Positions 9,884 to 20,309 of a DNA stretch of 64,000 nucleotides are shown here, piece after piece. A model generated the notes under the pieces. That model was given only the letters and a program-made list of their open reading frames with translations, did not search any database and was not told the DNA's origin. The translations under genes were made by a program, and so were the position numbers. The stretch comes from Schizonepeta tenuifolia (Eukaryota; Streptophyta; Magnoliopsida; Lamiales; Lamiaceae): contig CM055955.1 in the NCBI GenBank assembly GCA_029490685.1, forward strand, positions 85,690,607 to 85,754,606, in the 5' to 3' direction. Within the stretch, counting starts at the first letter, position 1. Every line of letters begins with the position of its first letter.

Positions 9884-11728
9884 TTAGGCGATTTACAGAA
9901 CTAAAACATGAGCTTCCGTCTTTGGTCTTCCGTCCTATATTTGACCTCGACTTCCTCCTTTTATCGCAAATAATCACACTTTAGTAAACGGTCGCAATGA
10001 TAAAAGAAACAGAAAATCGAATTCGGTTTAAGACTTTTAGGCCTTTGCACTTTAACTAAATTCTTTTGATTAAATCTTACCTATCTCGATTTGAACTAAC
10101 TCGGTTCCTTTACTCGACACTTAGGTCAGTTAATAATAGAAGTCGATAACTTATAACGACTTAGAAGTTCTTATAGAACGAAGTTAAACAGAATTCAACT
10201 TGAGAAAACGAGTTTACGAAAGTTTCTGCACAAGGCAGTAACTCTGGAGCATCTACAGAACATATTTCTGCGAAACAGGGGATGAGCTTTGTACCAAAAG
10301 AAAGCTACGGATGTCTAGTTTACTGTCCAATTTACGGATCTCGATTTCGTTCAGCGAGCAGAGAGTTATGACAGTTCCTGTAAAGGGTCGCAAAACAGTC
10401 CGAGTTAACCCTAATGCTCGATAAAACTCGACGCACAAATCCCTAGGTTCGATCAATGCTATACAACCTTTATGCGCACGAAATTACTATCAAATTACAG
10501 TCATGACACACATTCCTTTATCGTGAATACCTTCACGTCACTTGATTAACAAAACGACGAGCATTTCCTCGTCTTTTTCAACTATCTGATTACTAAACCA
10601 AATTCCAATTCAAATTCGATTCAAGTTTTTTAACTTCTATATTCATACTTATATGAAATCATCACCAACTACAATCTTGTTTATTTATCAACATTAAACA
10701 CCAATATCAAATTAGTTTCCTCATTCGACTTCCCTATCGACAATTAAACTCGTCTCTTCGTCTCTTACTTAAAACTCGACTTTCTTAGAATTTGTTCAAA
10801 TTTTTCAATTACGTTCATTAACTACTAAGATTAGCAAATAGTCAAACCATAAACCTATATCATTATCCATACTAAACTTATCGACGATTCTTCGTCTCTT
10901 ACTAAAAATTCAATATTCTCCGAATTCGCTCAAACTTTCCAATTATCAACAACAACTACTAAGATTACTCAATCTGAAAACCATATACTTATATCATTAT
11001 CGAAACCTAACTTATCATCGATTCTTCTTCTCTTACGATTTCCATTTTATTTTCAGAAAATTCTACTTAAATTATATGATCAACTATAAGCTTACTACTT
11101 ATCAACTATATCATCACATCATCAATACTACATGATTTACTTCATCAAAACCCCATTTCTTCCTCTCTTACATCTTTGCTTTTATTTTTAGAAAATTACC
11201 AATTAATTCATCCAAACATCTACTAATCCATAGAGTAATAAACCACAACTCAATCATCCAAAATCCAACTTAAAACATTAAATCCCAATTCCTTAAATTT
11301 TCGGTAATTTCATATTATTAAGGGAGAATAATTTTCATTTAATTCCAACCATAGAAATCCAATCTTAAGCATGAAATAGTATGAATTAAACTTAGAACAT
11401 CATTACAAGATTGAAGGAAATGAATTTTGTTCGGTTCAAACTATAGAGGAAGCTCTTACCTTAACGATTATGAACTCGGAATTAAGATTGATCGGATGAT
11501 GAACAAATTGTGGAGCTTGAAAGCTTGAAGAACTTGAGAGCTTCTATGGAGAAAATGAAGAACAAAAGAGAGAGGTGGCGGCATAAGGGGGGAGAGAGAA
11601 GAGAGGAATGAGGTGTTATGTTGGATATTATCTCATAAAGTAGGATAACAATCTAACAAGGATGACAGGGGGGTATGTGGCGGTTTAGGGGGGGGGGGTA
11701 TTCTACTAAAATATCGCGTTTTACGGGT

Positions 11729-13204
11729 CTAACACGTTTTAACCTCGACAGCTTTGATGAAGGTTGCCGGAGGAATTCCACTATCTTTTATCACATCATA
11801 ACCGAGTCCTGACACGTCATCCATCTGTCTGCTGTAACTGATAAGATTCTCTATGATCTTGGATGACTGATACAGCTTGATTAGATTGTCCTTCTCAGTT
11901 TGCAACTCCTTGAGGAGGACAGTTATCTGCTCGGTTTTTCCATCTGACTTCTTTATCAGCTGCTCGATCTGAGCCTCTTGATTTTTCAACTGATCCTGTT
12001 GTTCCTTGATCTGCTTTGTCAACTCTTTATCAGTTGGACCCTTAGCCTCGTTCAGTTGACTCTTGAGATTCTCAATCTCCTCGGTTTGACTCTTGATCAG
12101 GTCGTCCTTTTCGGTTAAGGAATCTTTAAGTTTGGCGAACTGAGCTTGAAGACTCTTAAACTCAACCGATTGGTGATGCAGTTCCTCACTGAGTTCTTGA
12201 AAATCACTCCAGGAGGGTTCCCACTCTTCGTCAAGTGATTCCTGCATGTTAGAAATATTTGAAGAATTTAACTTAGAAGGATTAGAGTGTACCTCAGTAT
12301 CATCCTGGTCGGTTCCAAGAGCCATGAGGCATTGATCCTGACCGGTAGCGTTGTTGGTGGAAGTCAGCTCATCCTCATCTTCAGTGTCAGTGAAGATGTC
12401 CATGTCGTCAGCTGCTTCTTCTGCAACCATGGCCTTGTTCTTTCCAGCTTGTTTGGCCCTTAACGCATCTCTCTCTTTCTTCGATAGATCTGGGCAGTCA
12501 GCCTTGAAATGACCTTCCTTTCCGCATTCAAAGCATCCGTTGGTGACAGGCTTTGAACTGTCTCGAGTTCGGTTTGATTTGTAGAATCGTTTGTATTTCC
12601 CGAACCGAGTGTCCATGTCGGCTAGTTTCTTTGACACGGCTGCAATGTTCTGTTGCAGTTCCTCTCTGCTTGGCTCCTTTGCAGTCGTGTCAGCCGATCT
12701 GGTTGGCCGTGATGATCTCGATTTTGAGTAGTCAGCTCGGAGAGCAACTGACTTTGAGGTTGAACCAACATCCTCAAGTCTGCTCGTCTGAACTGAGGAC
12801 TGAGATCTCCTTCTGTTCACCTTATACTTATTTCCTTTTAAGATTGAGAACAATCTTTCAGTTCCCATTTCACCAAGGTCAGCTCGGCTTTCATGGATAT
12901 TGGTGAAAGTATCCCACTCAGCCGGTAGAGCTTGCAGCACTTTGAGATTGATTTTTCTTAGTGTGTATTTTCCTCTTCGGATGGACTGGATTCTTCTGAG
13001 GATGTCCAGAAACCGGAGCTCTAGCTGATCGATGGTCTCATCAGGTCTCAGACAAAAATTGTCGAAATCTTGGCATGCATGTGAGAACTTGTTTTCCTTT
13101 GTCTCGTCGCTTCCTTCACTCAGCGATGCCAGGATGTCCCACATCTCTTTTGCAGTCTCACACTCCTCTATCCAAGGCAGATAATCTTGTCCAACTGTGG
13201 ACAT
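11729..13204 (-). pseudogene. Ty1/copia SIRE-like gag(-pol) ORF, 3' truncated
   Basis: The 491-codon frame begins MSTVGQDYLPWIEECETAKE and carries the copia gag (UBN2) region with FDNFCLRPDETIDQLELRF and LPAEWDTF in its first 120 residues. The zinc knuckle CFECGKEGHFKADC is near residues 223-236. A Glu/Lys-rich coiled coil (about residues 345-440) follows, and then the SSKIIENL...SGLGYD signature seen in SIRE/Maximus elements. Gag packages element RNA in cytoplasmic particles. The frame ends at a TAG contributed by the T2 LTR, so protease, integrase and RT are missing. Its N-terminus is displaced by a tandem duplication. Confidence 0.85.
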
Positions 13205-13966
13205 TACTGTGCTTTGAGCCCAGATGTCTAACTAGCTCTCCTTGGCTTCCTCTGGAGCATAATTTTCCGGCTGCTTTTCCACAAACTCTGTAACTGTATC
13301 CCCATCGTTGGGATTTGTGGGAGTGCGAGCTATTCTTTCTTTAATGACAATCGGTCCGGAAGACAGAACTTGTTGCATCCTATGATGCTTTGATAGAAGG
13401 ATCTTCTCCATCCGTGTTCACCAAGGTCAGCTCGGCTTTCGTGGATATTGGTGAAAGTATCCCACTCAGCCGGTAGAGCTTGCAGCACTTTGAGATTGAT
13501 TTCTCTTAGTGTGTATTTTCCTCTTCGGATGGACTGGATTCTTCTGAGGATGTCCATAAACCGGAGCTCTAGCTGATCGATGGTCTCATCAGGTCTCAGA
13601 CAAAAATTGTCGAAATCTTGGCATGCATGTGAGAACTTGTTTTCCTTTGTCTCGTCGCTTCCTTCACTCAGCGATGCCAGGATGTCCCACATCTCTTTTG
13701 CAGTCTCACACTCCTCTATCCAAGGCAGATAATCTTGTTCAACTGTGGACATTATTGTGCTTTGAGCCCAGATGTCTAACTGGCTCTCCTTGGCTTCCTC
13801 TGGAGCATAATCTTCCGGCTGCTTTTCCACAAACTCTGTAACTGTATCCCCATCGTTGGGATTTGTGGGAGTGTGAGCTATTATTTCTTTAATGACGATC
13901 GGTCCGGAAGAGAGAACTTGTTGCATCCTATGATGCTTTGATAGAAGGATCTTCTCCATCCGTGTT
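12871..13966 (-). repeat. 548-bp tandem duplication inside SIRE gag
   Basis: Copy A is 12871-13418 and copy B 13419-13966, each starting caccaaggtcagctcgg (plus strand) and ending cttctccatccgtgtt. They differ at only a few positions. The unit is not a multiple of three, so gag is frameshifted at the joint. Confidence 0.9.
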
Positions 13967-14046
13967 CTCCATGATGTATAATTGTCCTTGACGTCCATCT
14001 GCACACAACAATCAGAACAAATATGCAAGCAAATATGCACTAGCAT
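13330..14046 (-). pseudogene. SIRE-like gag N-terminal part (duplicated copy)
   Basis: It encodes the gag start: DVKDNYTSWRTRMEKILLSK (usual copia form NYxxW near the N-terminus), then FVEKQPEDYAPEEAKES, the UBN2 region and LPAEWDTFTNIHESRADLGE. At residue about 210 it runs into the next copy of the duplication in a different frame and ends in noise at 13330. The preferred start is the ATG before DVKDNY (13998). The longer frame from 14046 adds a Cys-rich stretch of doubtful reality. The primer-binding site is about 80 bases upstream. Confidence 0.8.
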
Positions 14047-14127
14047 GAAAAGATCTGTTCAGTTGACCACTGAAGAAACTTTCTCGAATTCACACCTTGT
14101 GAAACAGAGTCAGTAGTCTTTTGAACC

Positions 14128-14143
14128 ACTGCTCTGATACCAC
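14128..14143 (-). other. primer-binding site of the SIRE fragment
   Basis: Minus strand TGGTATCAGAGCAGTGG is complementary to the 3' end of initiator Met tRNA. It lies 1-2 bases from the LTR edge at 14145. Confidence 0.85.
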
Positions 14144-14144
14144 T

Positions 14145-15643
14145 TGATGGTCCCGATACGAGTTACTGGTGTATGGGGGGGGGGAATACACCAGTTAGGA
14201 TTTTTCAACTTTGAAAACTTAACACTTGAAAATCACTTCAACTGAGTAAAGAAATGCTCAGCTGAAATCACAACTGAGTAAGAGAACTCAGCTGTGAGAG
14301 TGGTGCTGTGCGGAATGTGGTGGAAATTATACTCGTAAAACAACTCACGTTTTTGTGCTCGGTTGGTCAAAAACCAAAACAGTTGAGAATGTGCAAATGA
14401 GGTTTGTATGCTGGTTAGTCAGACAGTTAAGAATGCAACAAATAACTGAATAAAGATAAACACGAGCACACAGAGAATTAACGTGGTTCGGAGATAACCC
14501 TCCTACGTCCACGGGGAGTTGTGAGTCCATAAAACTCTGTCCAAGTTCTTCTGGACAAATCACTCAGCTTACGCGGGCTGAGCAACCGTTAAGGATAAGT
14601 TTGCGGGTACTTATCAACCTTACAGTTTAGTTTACGGGTACTAAACGACCTAACTACTCAGTTGCAGGAAGAGTAGGATCCTAAACCGTTGCTGGTGAAA
14701 GAAAAATGTGTTTCCAACTAAAAGCTCGAACGGAAGGTGAGCTGTGATCTAACTCTCTATGAACTCTCACTAAGTGATGTTCTCAAGGTTCGATCTAAAG
14801 ACACAAAACTAACTAACTCTAGAACTCTCAACAAGTGATGTTCTAAGAGATTAACTTCAGTTCAGCTCGTGAAGAATATTGTTCTTTCTTTTGCTCTCGG
14901 GTTTCTTCTCGCGTGTGTGTCTTATCTTCTTCGAATGAATGAGGGCCTCTATTTATAGGCGGAGAGTATCAACTAGCCGTTGGAGGAGCTGTTGATCTCT
15001 GATCGTTGAAAGCGATGGCTTGTCTCTCATCTCTGCAGACTTTCCCGATATGGCATCTGTGCACTTCTGCTTTCCATCTGAGACAGCCTTGTGTTGGGCC
15101 AAATAGGGTAATGACTGAACGGTCAAACCCTCACGTGACTTCCTTTTTGAAATTTAAATCTTAACAACAGACTTCCAACAAGGAGTGGTCGGTTAAGACT
15201 TTCGATCTTCAGCTAGCTTGCTCTTCAGCCGATGTTCTATCTGATAACTTACAGTTGAACTCTCAGCTGACTTCATCTTCAAGCTGTTGATCTTCTTGGT
15301 TGAGTTCTACAATTGATGTTCTGAAACTGAACGCTCAATTGTCTTCCTTGTATCTGGTCAGTTGGGTTCGAATGCTCAGATGGCTTTCTTTCATCTGATG
15401 TTCTCTTCCCCTTTACTGCTTCTCATCTGATGAACGCTCAGTTGTTTTCCTTCACAACTGATGTTCTGAAGACTTCCCCCTCTTTGCATCTGATCATATG
15501 AGCTCTCAGTTGTAATTCTTGACAACTGATGTTCTGTCTGAGTGATGCCTTGTTGCCATCTTCAGCTTAACTTTGCTCAAACAGCGAGCCTAACTTCTAA
15601 CATTAGGTTCTGGCAACATCTACTCGGTTGGGGTCAGTCAGTT
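14145..15643 (-). mobile_element. SIRE-like 5' LTR, start missing
   Basis: It matches the solo LTR 32857-34457 from tgatggtccc to cggttggggtcagtc. It includes a G-run (ggggggggg near 14178) next to 'aatacaccagttagg', and many 'cagctgatgttct'-type repeats at 15240-15540. Confidence 0.85.
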
Positions 15644-17172
15644 CTTCAATTTATCGTCTTCAGGGATACAAAGTCTACCTTCAATAAAATTGCATTATCT
15701 GGTGCTTCGAAATAACCGTCCGATTTATAAGTTCTTATCCTTAGTCGAAGCTTCTCAATCGACTCGTCCTTTCTCTGAGCACTTATGATTCTTTCTTGTA
15801 AGTCCGGGGTAGCTACGAGTGCTGCTATATGGTTTGTTATCATTTCAGGTATATCGAGCACTTCTATATCCATCATCTCAAATTCTCGTACAAGTGCTTC
15901 TTCCTCGATCAAGAGACACCTTAACTTGGTTGGAGTCTTGCGACTTAGTGCATCTGCCACTACGTTTGCTTTTCCTGGATGGTAATTGATACCACAATCA
16001 TAATCCTTGACTAATTCGAGCCATCTCCTTTGTCTCATGTTTAATTCCTTTGGCTCGAAGAAGTACTTCAAATTCTTGTGGTCCGTGAAAATCTCAACTC
16101 TTACACCATAGAGGTGATGTCTCCAAATTTTAATGCATGCACAACGGCTGCTAGTTTTAAATCGTGGGTTGGATGATCGACTCAATGGGGTCTAAATTGT
16201 CGTGAAGCATAAGCTATCACCTCTCCTTCTTGCATTAATACGCACCCTAATCCGTCCCTTGAAGCATCTGTATAGACTACGTATTCCTTATTCGCTTCGG
16301 GAAGCGCTAACACTGGTGTTGTGATCAACTTTTCCTTGAGCATCTGAAAACTTTTCTCGCACTCGTCAGTCCATTTATACTTATTTTCCTTCCGTAGTAG
16401 TTGCGTCATAGGTCCAGCAATTGTAGAAATTCCCTCGATGAATCTTCTATAATAGCAGGCTAAACCTAAGAAACTCCTAATTTCGTTTGGACTTGTTGAT
16501 GATTTCCAATTGCACACTGCCTCTACCTTGGCAGGGTCTACCTTGATGCCTTATGCTGATACGATGTGTCCAAGAAACATTACTTCATTTAGCAAAAACT
16601 CGCACTTACTGAATTTGGCACAGAGTTTCTCAGCTCTAAGCGTTTCTAACACTATCCTCAGGTGTTCTTCGTGCTCCTTCTCATTCTTGGAGTAAATGAG
16701 AATGTTGTTGATGAATACTAAGTCGAATTTGTCTAAGTACGGGTGAAAAACTCGATTCATGAGATCCATGAATACTGCGGGAGCGTTAGTCAAACCAAAT
16801 GGCATAACTAGGAATTCGTAATGGCCATATCTGGTTCGAAATGCAGTTTTAGGTATATCTTCGGGTTTGATTTTCAATTGGTGCTATCCGGATCTTAAGT
16901 CTATTTTTGAAAATACACTTGCACCTTTAAGTTGATCAAAGAGGTCTTCTATCCTTGGCGAAGGATGTTTATTCTTAAGGGTGATCTTATTCAGCTCGTG
17001 ATAGTCTATGTACATCCTCATAGGACCATCCTTTTTCCTAACGAACAAAACAGGTGCTCCCCATGGTGAAACGCTCGGTCTAATGAAACCAACATCTAAC
17101 AACTCTTGCAGTTGGATCTTTAAGCTCTTCTAATTCCTTCGGGCTATGCTCCATATCAAATGGCGCAGTAAA
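15644..17172 (-). pseudogene. T2 pol: reverse transcriptase and RNase H, truncated and mutated
   Basis: Read on the minus strand from 17172 it starts at PKELEELKIQLQELLD, then GFIRPSVSPWGAPVLFVRKK, MPFGLTNAPAVFMDLMNRVF, and the RT catalytic box. The box reads FINNILIYS instead of FIDDILIYS, so both metal-binding aspartates are asparagines. The C of CIDYRELNK is Y and its R is H. RNase H follows (VYTDASRDGLGCVLMQEG near 16250; YHPGKANVVADALSRK near 15980). Stops occur near 16883, 16548 and 16182. It ends abruptly at the start of integrase (codons for DDKLKN) where SIRE sequence begins. It copied the element's RNA to DNA when intact. Confidence 0.9.
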
Positions 17173-17676
17173 TAGATAATCAATCCATCCCATGGATTAT
17201 ATTTTCGTCGAGCACTTTCATTAATACTTTACTTTAAGTGTTCACTTACTTACTAAACCTTTTTCCACTTAAGTAAGTTCACGGAAAAGAAACAGATAAT
17301 AACTCCAATACTAGTTCTATAAACTTTTTTTTTTCTTCTCAAGTTTAAACAAGAATATTCATTTAAACATGATTAGTAGGAGATCGAAGCCCACTCACGG
17401 GGTCATATATATACAAATGCGTCGTACGAGTACTGTTTTGCCTCCAACGAGGACTTATACAAAAAGCTAGACTACAACTAGTCTAAACTAAGCTAACTGC
17501 CTTTCTATGTATCGGGTGCACTAACAGGTTGCATCTCCGTATCTACTGGAAGTACTAGAACGGAAACGATCCATAAAACTCCATATCCGCATAGAGTATT
17601 ACAAAAAGAAGTCTACTGATCCGACTATGTACAAGACAAGAAAAACTACTACCACTACGTGTCTAAGAAGCTCTGC
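17173..17676 (-). other. T2 remnant of ORF0-gag spacer joined to pol by deletion
   Basis: After the ORF0 stop the minus strand keeps the conserved spacer (stem-loop with tagactagttgtagtcta, then cctcgttggagg, then tatatatatgacccc) to about 17395. Gag, zinc knuckle and protease are gone; the deletion joins the spacer or gag leader to the RT start near 17170-17280. Confidence 0.7.
17398..17505 (-). promoter_or_regulatory. conserved structured spacer between ORF0 and gag (T2 copy)
   Basis: On the minus strand: TAGACTAGTTGTAGTCTA hairpin, tttttgtataagtcctcg, CCTCGTTGGAGG hairpin, then a TATATATATA run and gaccccgtgagtggg. The same order is in T3 at 56265-56370 and, more diverged, in T1 at 26085-26185. 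Confidence 0.5.
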
Positions 17677-18552
17677 TCAACAAGCTGCGGTCGAGTCACT
17701 GCTCCCCTCTATGGCCTGAAACTCCTCGGGGTCCTCCTCCGGGTCTGAACCAAAAACGAGCTGAAGTGCCTCGTCAACCCTTAATGTGGTGCCGTCTAAA
17801 AGTACAAGTGGTGGCGAAGGCACGTCCGAAACAGTCCTCTCTGAGTCCTCCAAACTAGTCACTACTGTACGCTTCTTCAGGGGAAGAAGGTGCTCAGGGG
17901 GTGGACTAGGCACGTATGCCTCTGCAGAACGGGCCCTGGATGGTCCTGCCTCGAACTGTCCTCGGACCCTCGTCCACTCCGCACAAATCTTCTCAAGTAG
18001 TGGAAGTGGAGACGGTAACTTTAGCATAGCAGCAAGCTCTGCGTCTAACTCTAGGTATCCTGCTTCGGAATCTAAATCCTCACTGGGTGCAAGTACTTGT
18101 GGTATCTCCAACAACGCTGCCATTTCTAGATCCATGTCCAAAGGCTCTAGTTCGGGAGCTGCTGGAATATGGAGGTAAGGAAGGTGCTCCTGAATGGAAA
18201 CTGACACTATGTATCTGTTCTGAAAGAAACGCTCGTATACGGCGAGAGCGAATCATGAGAAATCACATGTCGGCTCTGTGTCGTCGCCGAACAGTGCAAG
18301 GAAGTACCAAGTTATATCATGTGCCCATCTGCGCCACTCATCTGGTAATCGTACAATCAAATCTTCTATAGCATGACGCTCCGAAACAAAATGCCGGGCT
18401 ACATGGTAGACTGCTGCAAGGTTACTAACTATATGTCCTATGTCGTCACTCGGGTCTACCTAGTAGTCATGATACTCATCCAATATCCCATCTGCCCAAG
18501 TACGTTGTGGTAGGGGTTGGCTCTCCTGAGCTGTGACATGTCTAGTAGTCAT
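17677..18552 (-). pseudogene. T2 ORF0: extra ORF upstream of gag (291 codons, two nonsense codons)
   Basis: Read from ATG at 18552 a single frame runs to TGA/stop at 17677 with two internal stops (a TAG after YHDY and a TGA before FALAV). The N-terminal half has LPDEWRRWAH followed by TWYFLALFGDDTEPT and FALAVYERFF. The C-terminal half is acidic with repeated leucine motifs (AALLEIP, AAMLKLPSP), PEHLLPLKKR, DGTTLRVDEALQLVFGSD and an EEDPEEF tail. The same order occurs in T3 (54904-56035) and partly in T1 (25030-25843). It has no zinc knuckle and no motif I can assign. It sits after the primer-binding site and before where gag should be. Function unknown. Confidence 0.7.
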
Positions 18553-19405
18553 CCTACAGGGTTTTAAGAGAACACGGATCAGTGACTGGTAGGTTAATAA
18601 CATATCTTTAAGGAATTCTTAAATTACAATTAGAATATTCCATTATTCAAATTGCAATACTTTAACCACTTAACAACAACTTATCTTAAGCATCTAGCAA
18701 TTTTAAGAAATTGTACTCAAACAATATACGTAACAAAATCATTTCCCGCGATTTCTTTCCATCTTTTCAACTTTTTATCTTATTATTCTTTATTTTATTT
18801 CCTTAAAAGGAAACTCTTACGGCTTTCATTTATAAAAACAAGTCGACTCCAATGAGTCTTGTGTTCATGTCACTTTACGCATGTGACATTTGTTTATTCA
18901 CTTTGATTCCCTTTATTCTGTCCTTTTTGTTCCGATCATCTCTTGAATATTTCGAAACCAACGCTTCTTAAACGTCTATGTTCTTAATGAACCGAGAAGA
19001 ATCTTAGAGCCATAGACTAGGTTCTCATGCCAATATACTTCTCAAAATAAAGAAATTATAGCTCAAATAATTTCACATACTTTCACAATGTATAGTACTC
19101 ATACTTTCACATAATACACATAATATCACAAAGTATAACTTTTAGACTTCAATAAATTCATACTTGGCATACTTATTCTCAACTTACTTGCATACTTAAT
19201 CAAAAATTTCTTCTTAAAAGAAATCATACTTCTGAAACTCTTTCCTTCCTTTGGTTGAGTCGACGTAGTGGGAGGTTGAGTTGTCGTCTACACTCTTAAA
19301 CTTAGTGTTACGACCTAACTTTACTTGAAAGAAGTCTTAGGTGTAGAGCATATGCAAATACTCCATCTCACTATTAAAAGGAACTTCTATGCAGAGCCGA
19401 AACTA
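18553..19405 (-). other. T2 leader between primer-binding site and ORF0
   Basis: About 0.85 kb of AT-rich sequence without recognisable genes; corresponds in position to the T1 (24308-25029) and T3 (53410-54903) leaders. Confidence 0.6.
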
Positions 19406-19420
19406 CTGCTCTGATACCAC
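19406..19420 (-). other. T2 primer-binding site (initiator Met tRNA)
   Basis: Minus strand TGGTATCAGAGCAGT, two to three bases from the LTR end TGACA; matches the complement of the initiator Met tRNA 3' end. Confidence 0.9.
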
Positions 19421-19764
19421 TCTGTCACGGCCCCAAATCCCGAGGGACGGCAAAGCCTGGGTGCGACTAGGGATTGGATTAAAGAAGCGGGGAAGAAGGG
19501 GGAATAAAATAAATAAACACAATAACTAAACAACAACTGATATCTATGAACAGACTTTATTAAAAAGAAAGAGAGTCGACCTTGAAGGATCGCTCGACAG
19601 AGTTGTTCTCAAAAGAAACTAAGTTTAAAGTACGGGACTTAGATCCAAAAAGATATACATTGACACAAAAAGAGTTTGGCAATAGAAAACGTAGAACTAG
19701 AACCCTACTGTTCTTCTTCCGATTCACAACCTTCTACTCAACCTCCGCCGCTCCCGTCACTCAA

Positions 19765-19816
19765 CCTGCACATTTTATAAAACATATGCAGGGCTAAGTA
19801 TAAACATACTTTGTGG
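19765..19816 (-). promoter_or_regulatory. conserved double hairpin in LTR (T2 5' LTR)
   Basis: Same two stem-loops as at 9339-9392: minus-strand aagtatgtttatactt followed by cctgca...tgcagg, about 340 bases from the LTR end. Confidence 0.5.
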
Positions 19817-20299
19817 GCACATTGCCGAAAACATATCATAAAGTATAGATTAATCAGGCATCTTATTAAGTAGCGCATCAGGGTTTTTCATCAAATGCCC
19901 GTATCTACTAAACATTTTCTTTCTTTTCGCAATAGCTTGCGCAAGCCTTTACAGATGTTACGTTCAACTTGCCCAACTTCTGTTTCAACGCCGGGGGAGA
20001 GTATACTTCTTCCGCGTACGTTCTATTCACCGCGGCTGGCTACCCCTCAACATAGTACCACACACAGCGGCTACCGTGTACACTAAACCCTGGAAAATCC
20101 TTACGGTTAACTCAGCGGTCCGATCGATTAGTTAAACCCCATTTGGCTAACTCAGAAAGGCACAAGAGAACTCACATAAAACAAAGTATTTTCATGCCTT
20201 GATAATCACTTTAAAACACAGTTATAAAGCGATAAGTAAACATTTTCAAGCATCGCTCATTTGATTTGATATATAGAAAAGCCCACACATTTTTGATAG

Positions 20300-20309
20300 A
20301 AAGCCCACC
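20300..20309 (-). promoter_or_regulatory. conserved LTR word GGTGGGCTTT (T2 5' LTR)
   Basis: Same position relative to the LTR end as in the other LTRs (about 880 bases). Function inferred only from conservation. Confidence 0.35.

Larger units (their letters stand above)
8998..11736 (-). mobile_element. T2 3' LTR, truncated
   Basis: It matches 19423-22144 of the 5' LTR almost base for base up to the word aacacg, then switches to SIRE gag sequence. About 430 bp of its upstream (minus-strand 5') part is missing. Confidence 0.9.
11737..15643 (-). mobile_element. SIRE-like copia fragment (5' LTR + gag) joined to T2
   Basis: In minus orientation it comprises most of a 5' LTR (14145-15643), a primer-binding site, and gag. 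Comparison with the complete solo LTR at 32857-34457 shows that the first 100 or so bases of this LTR are lost where it meets the T2 pol sequence. At the other side the element stops in gag where T2 LTR sequence begins. Neither junction is a clean LTR end, so deletions or ectopic recombination have trimmed both sides. Confidence 0.85.

Noticed and set aside
12553..12906. 117-codon plus-strand open frame
   Set aside because: Antisense to SIRE gag, which is clearly the coding strand.
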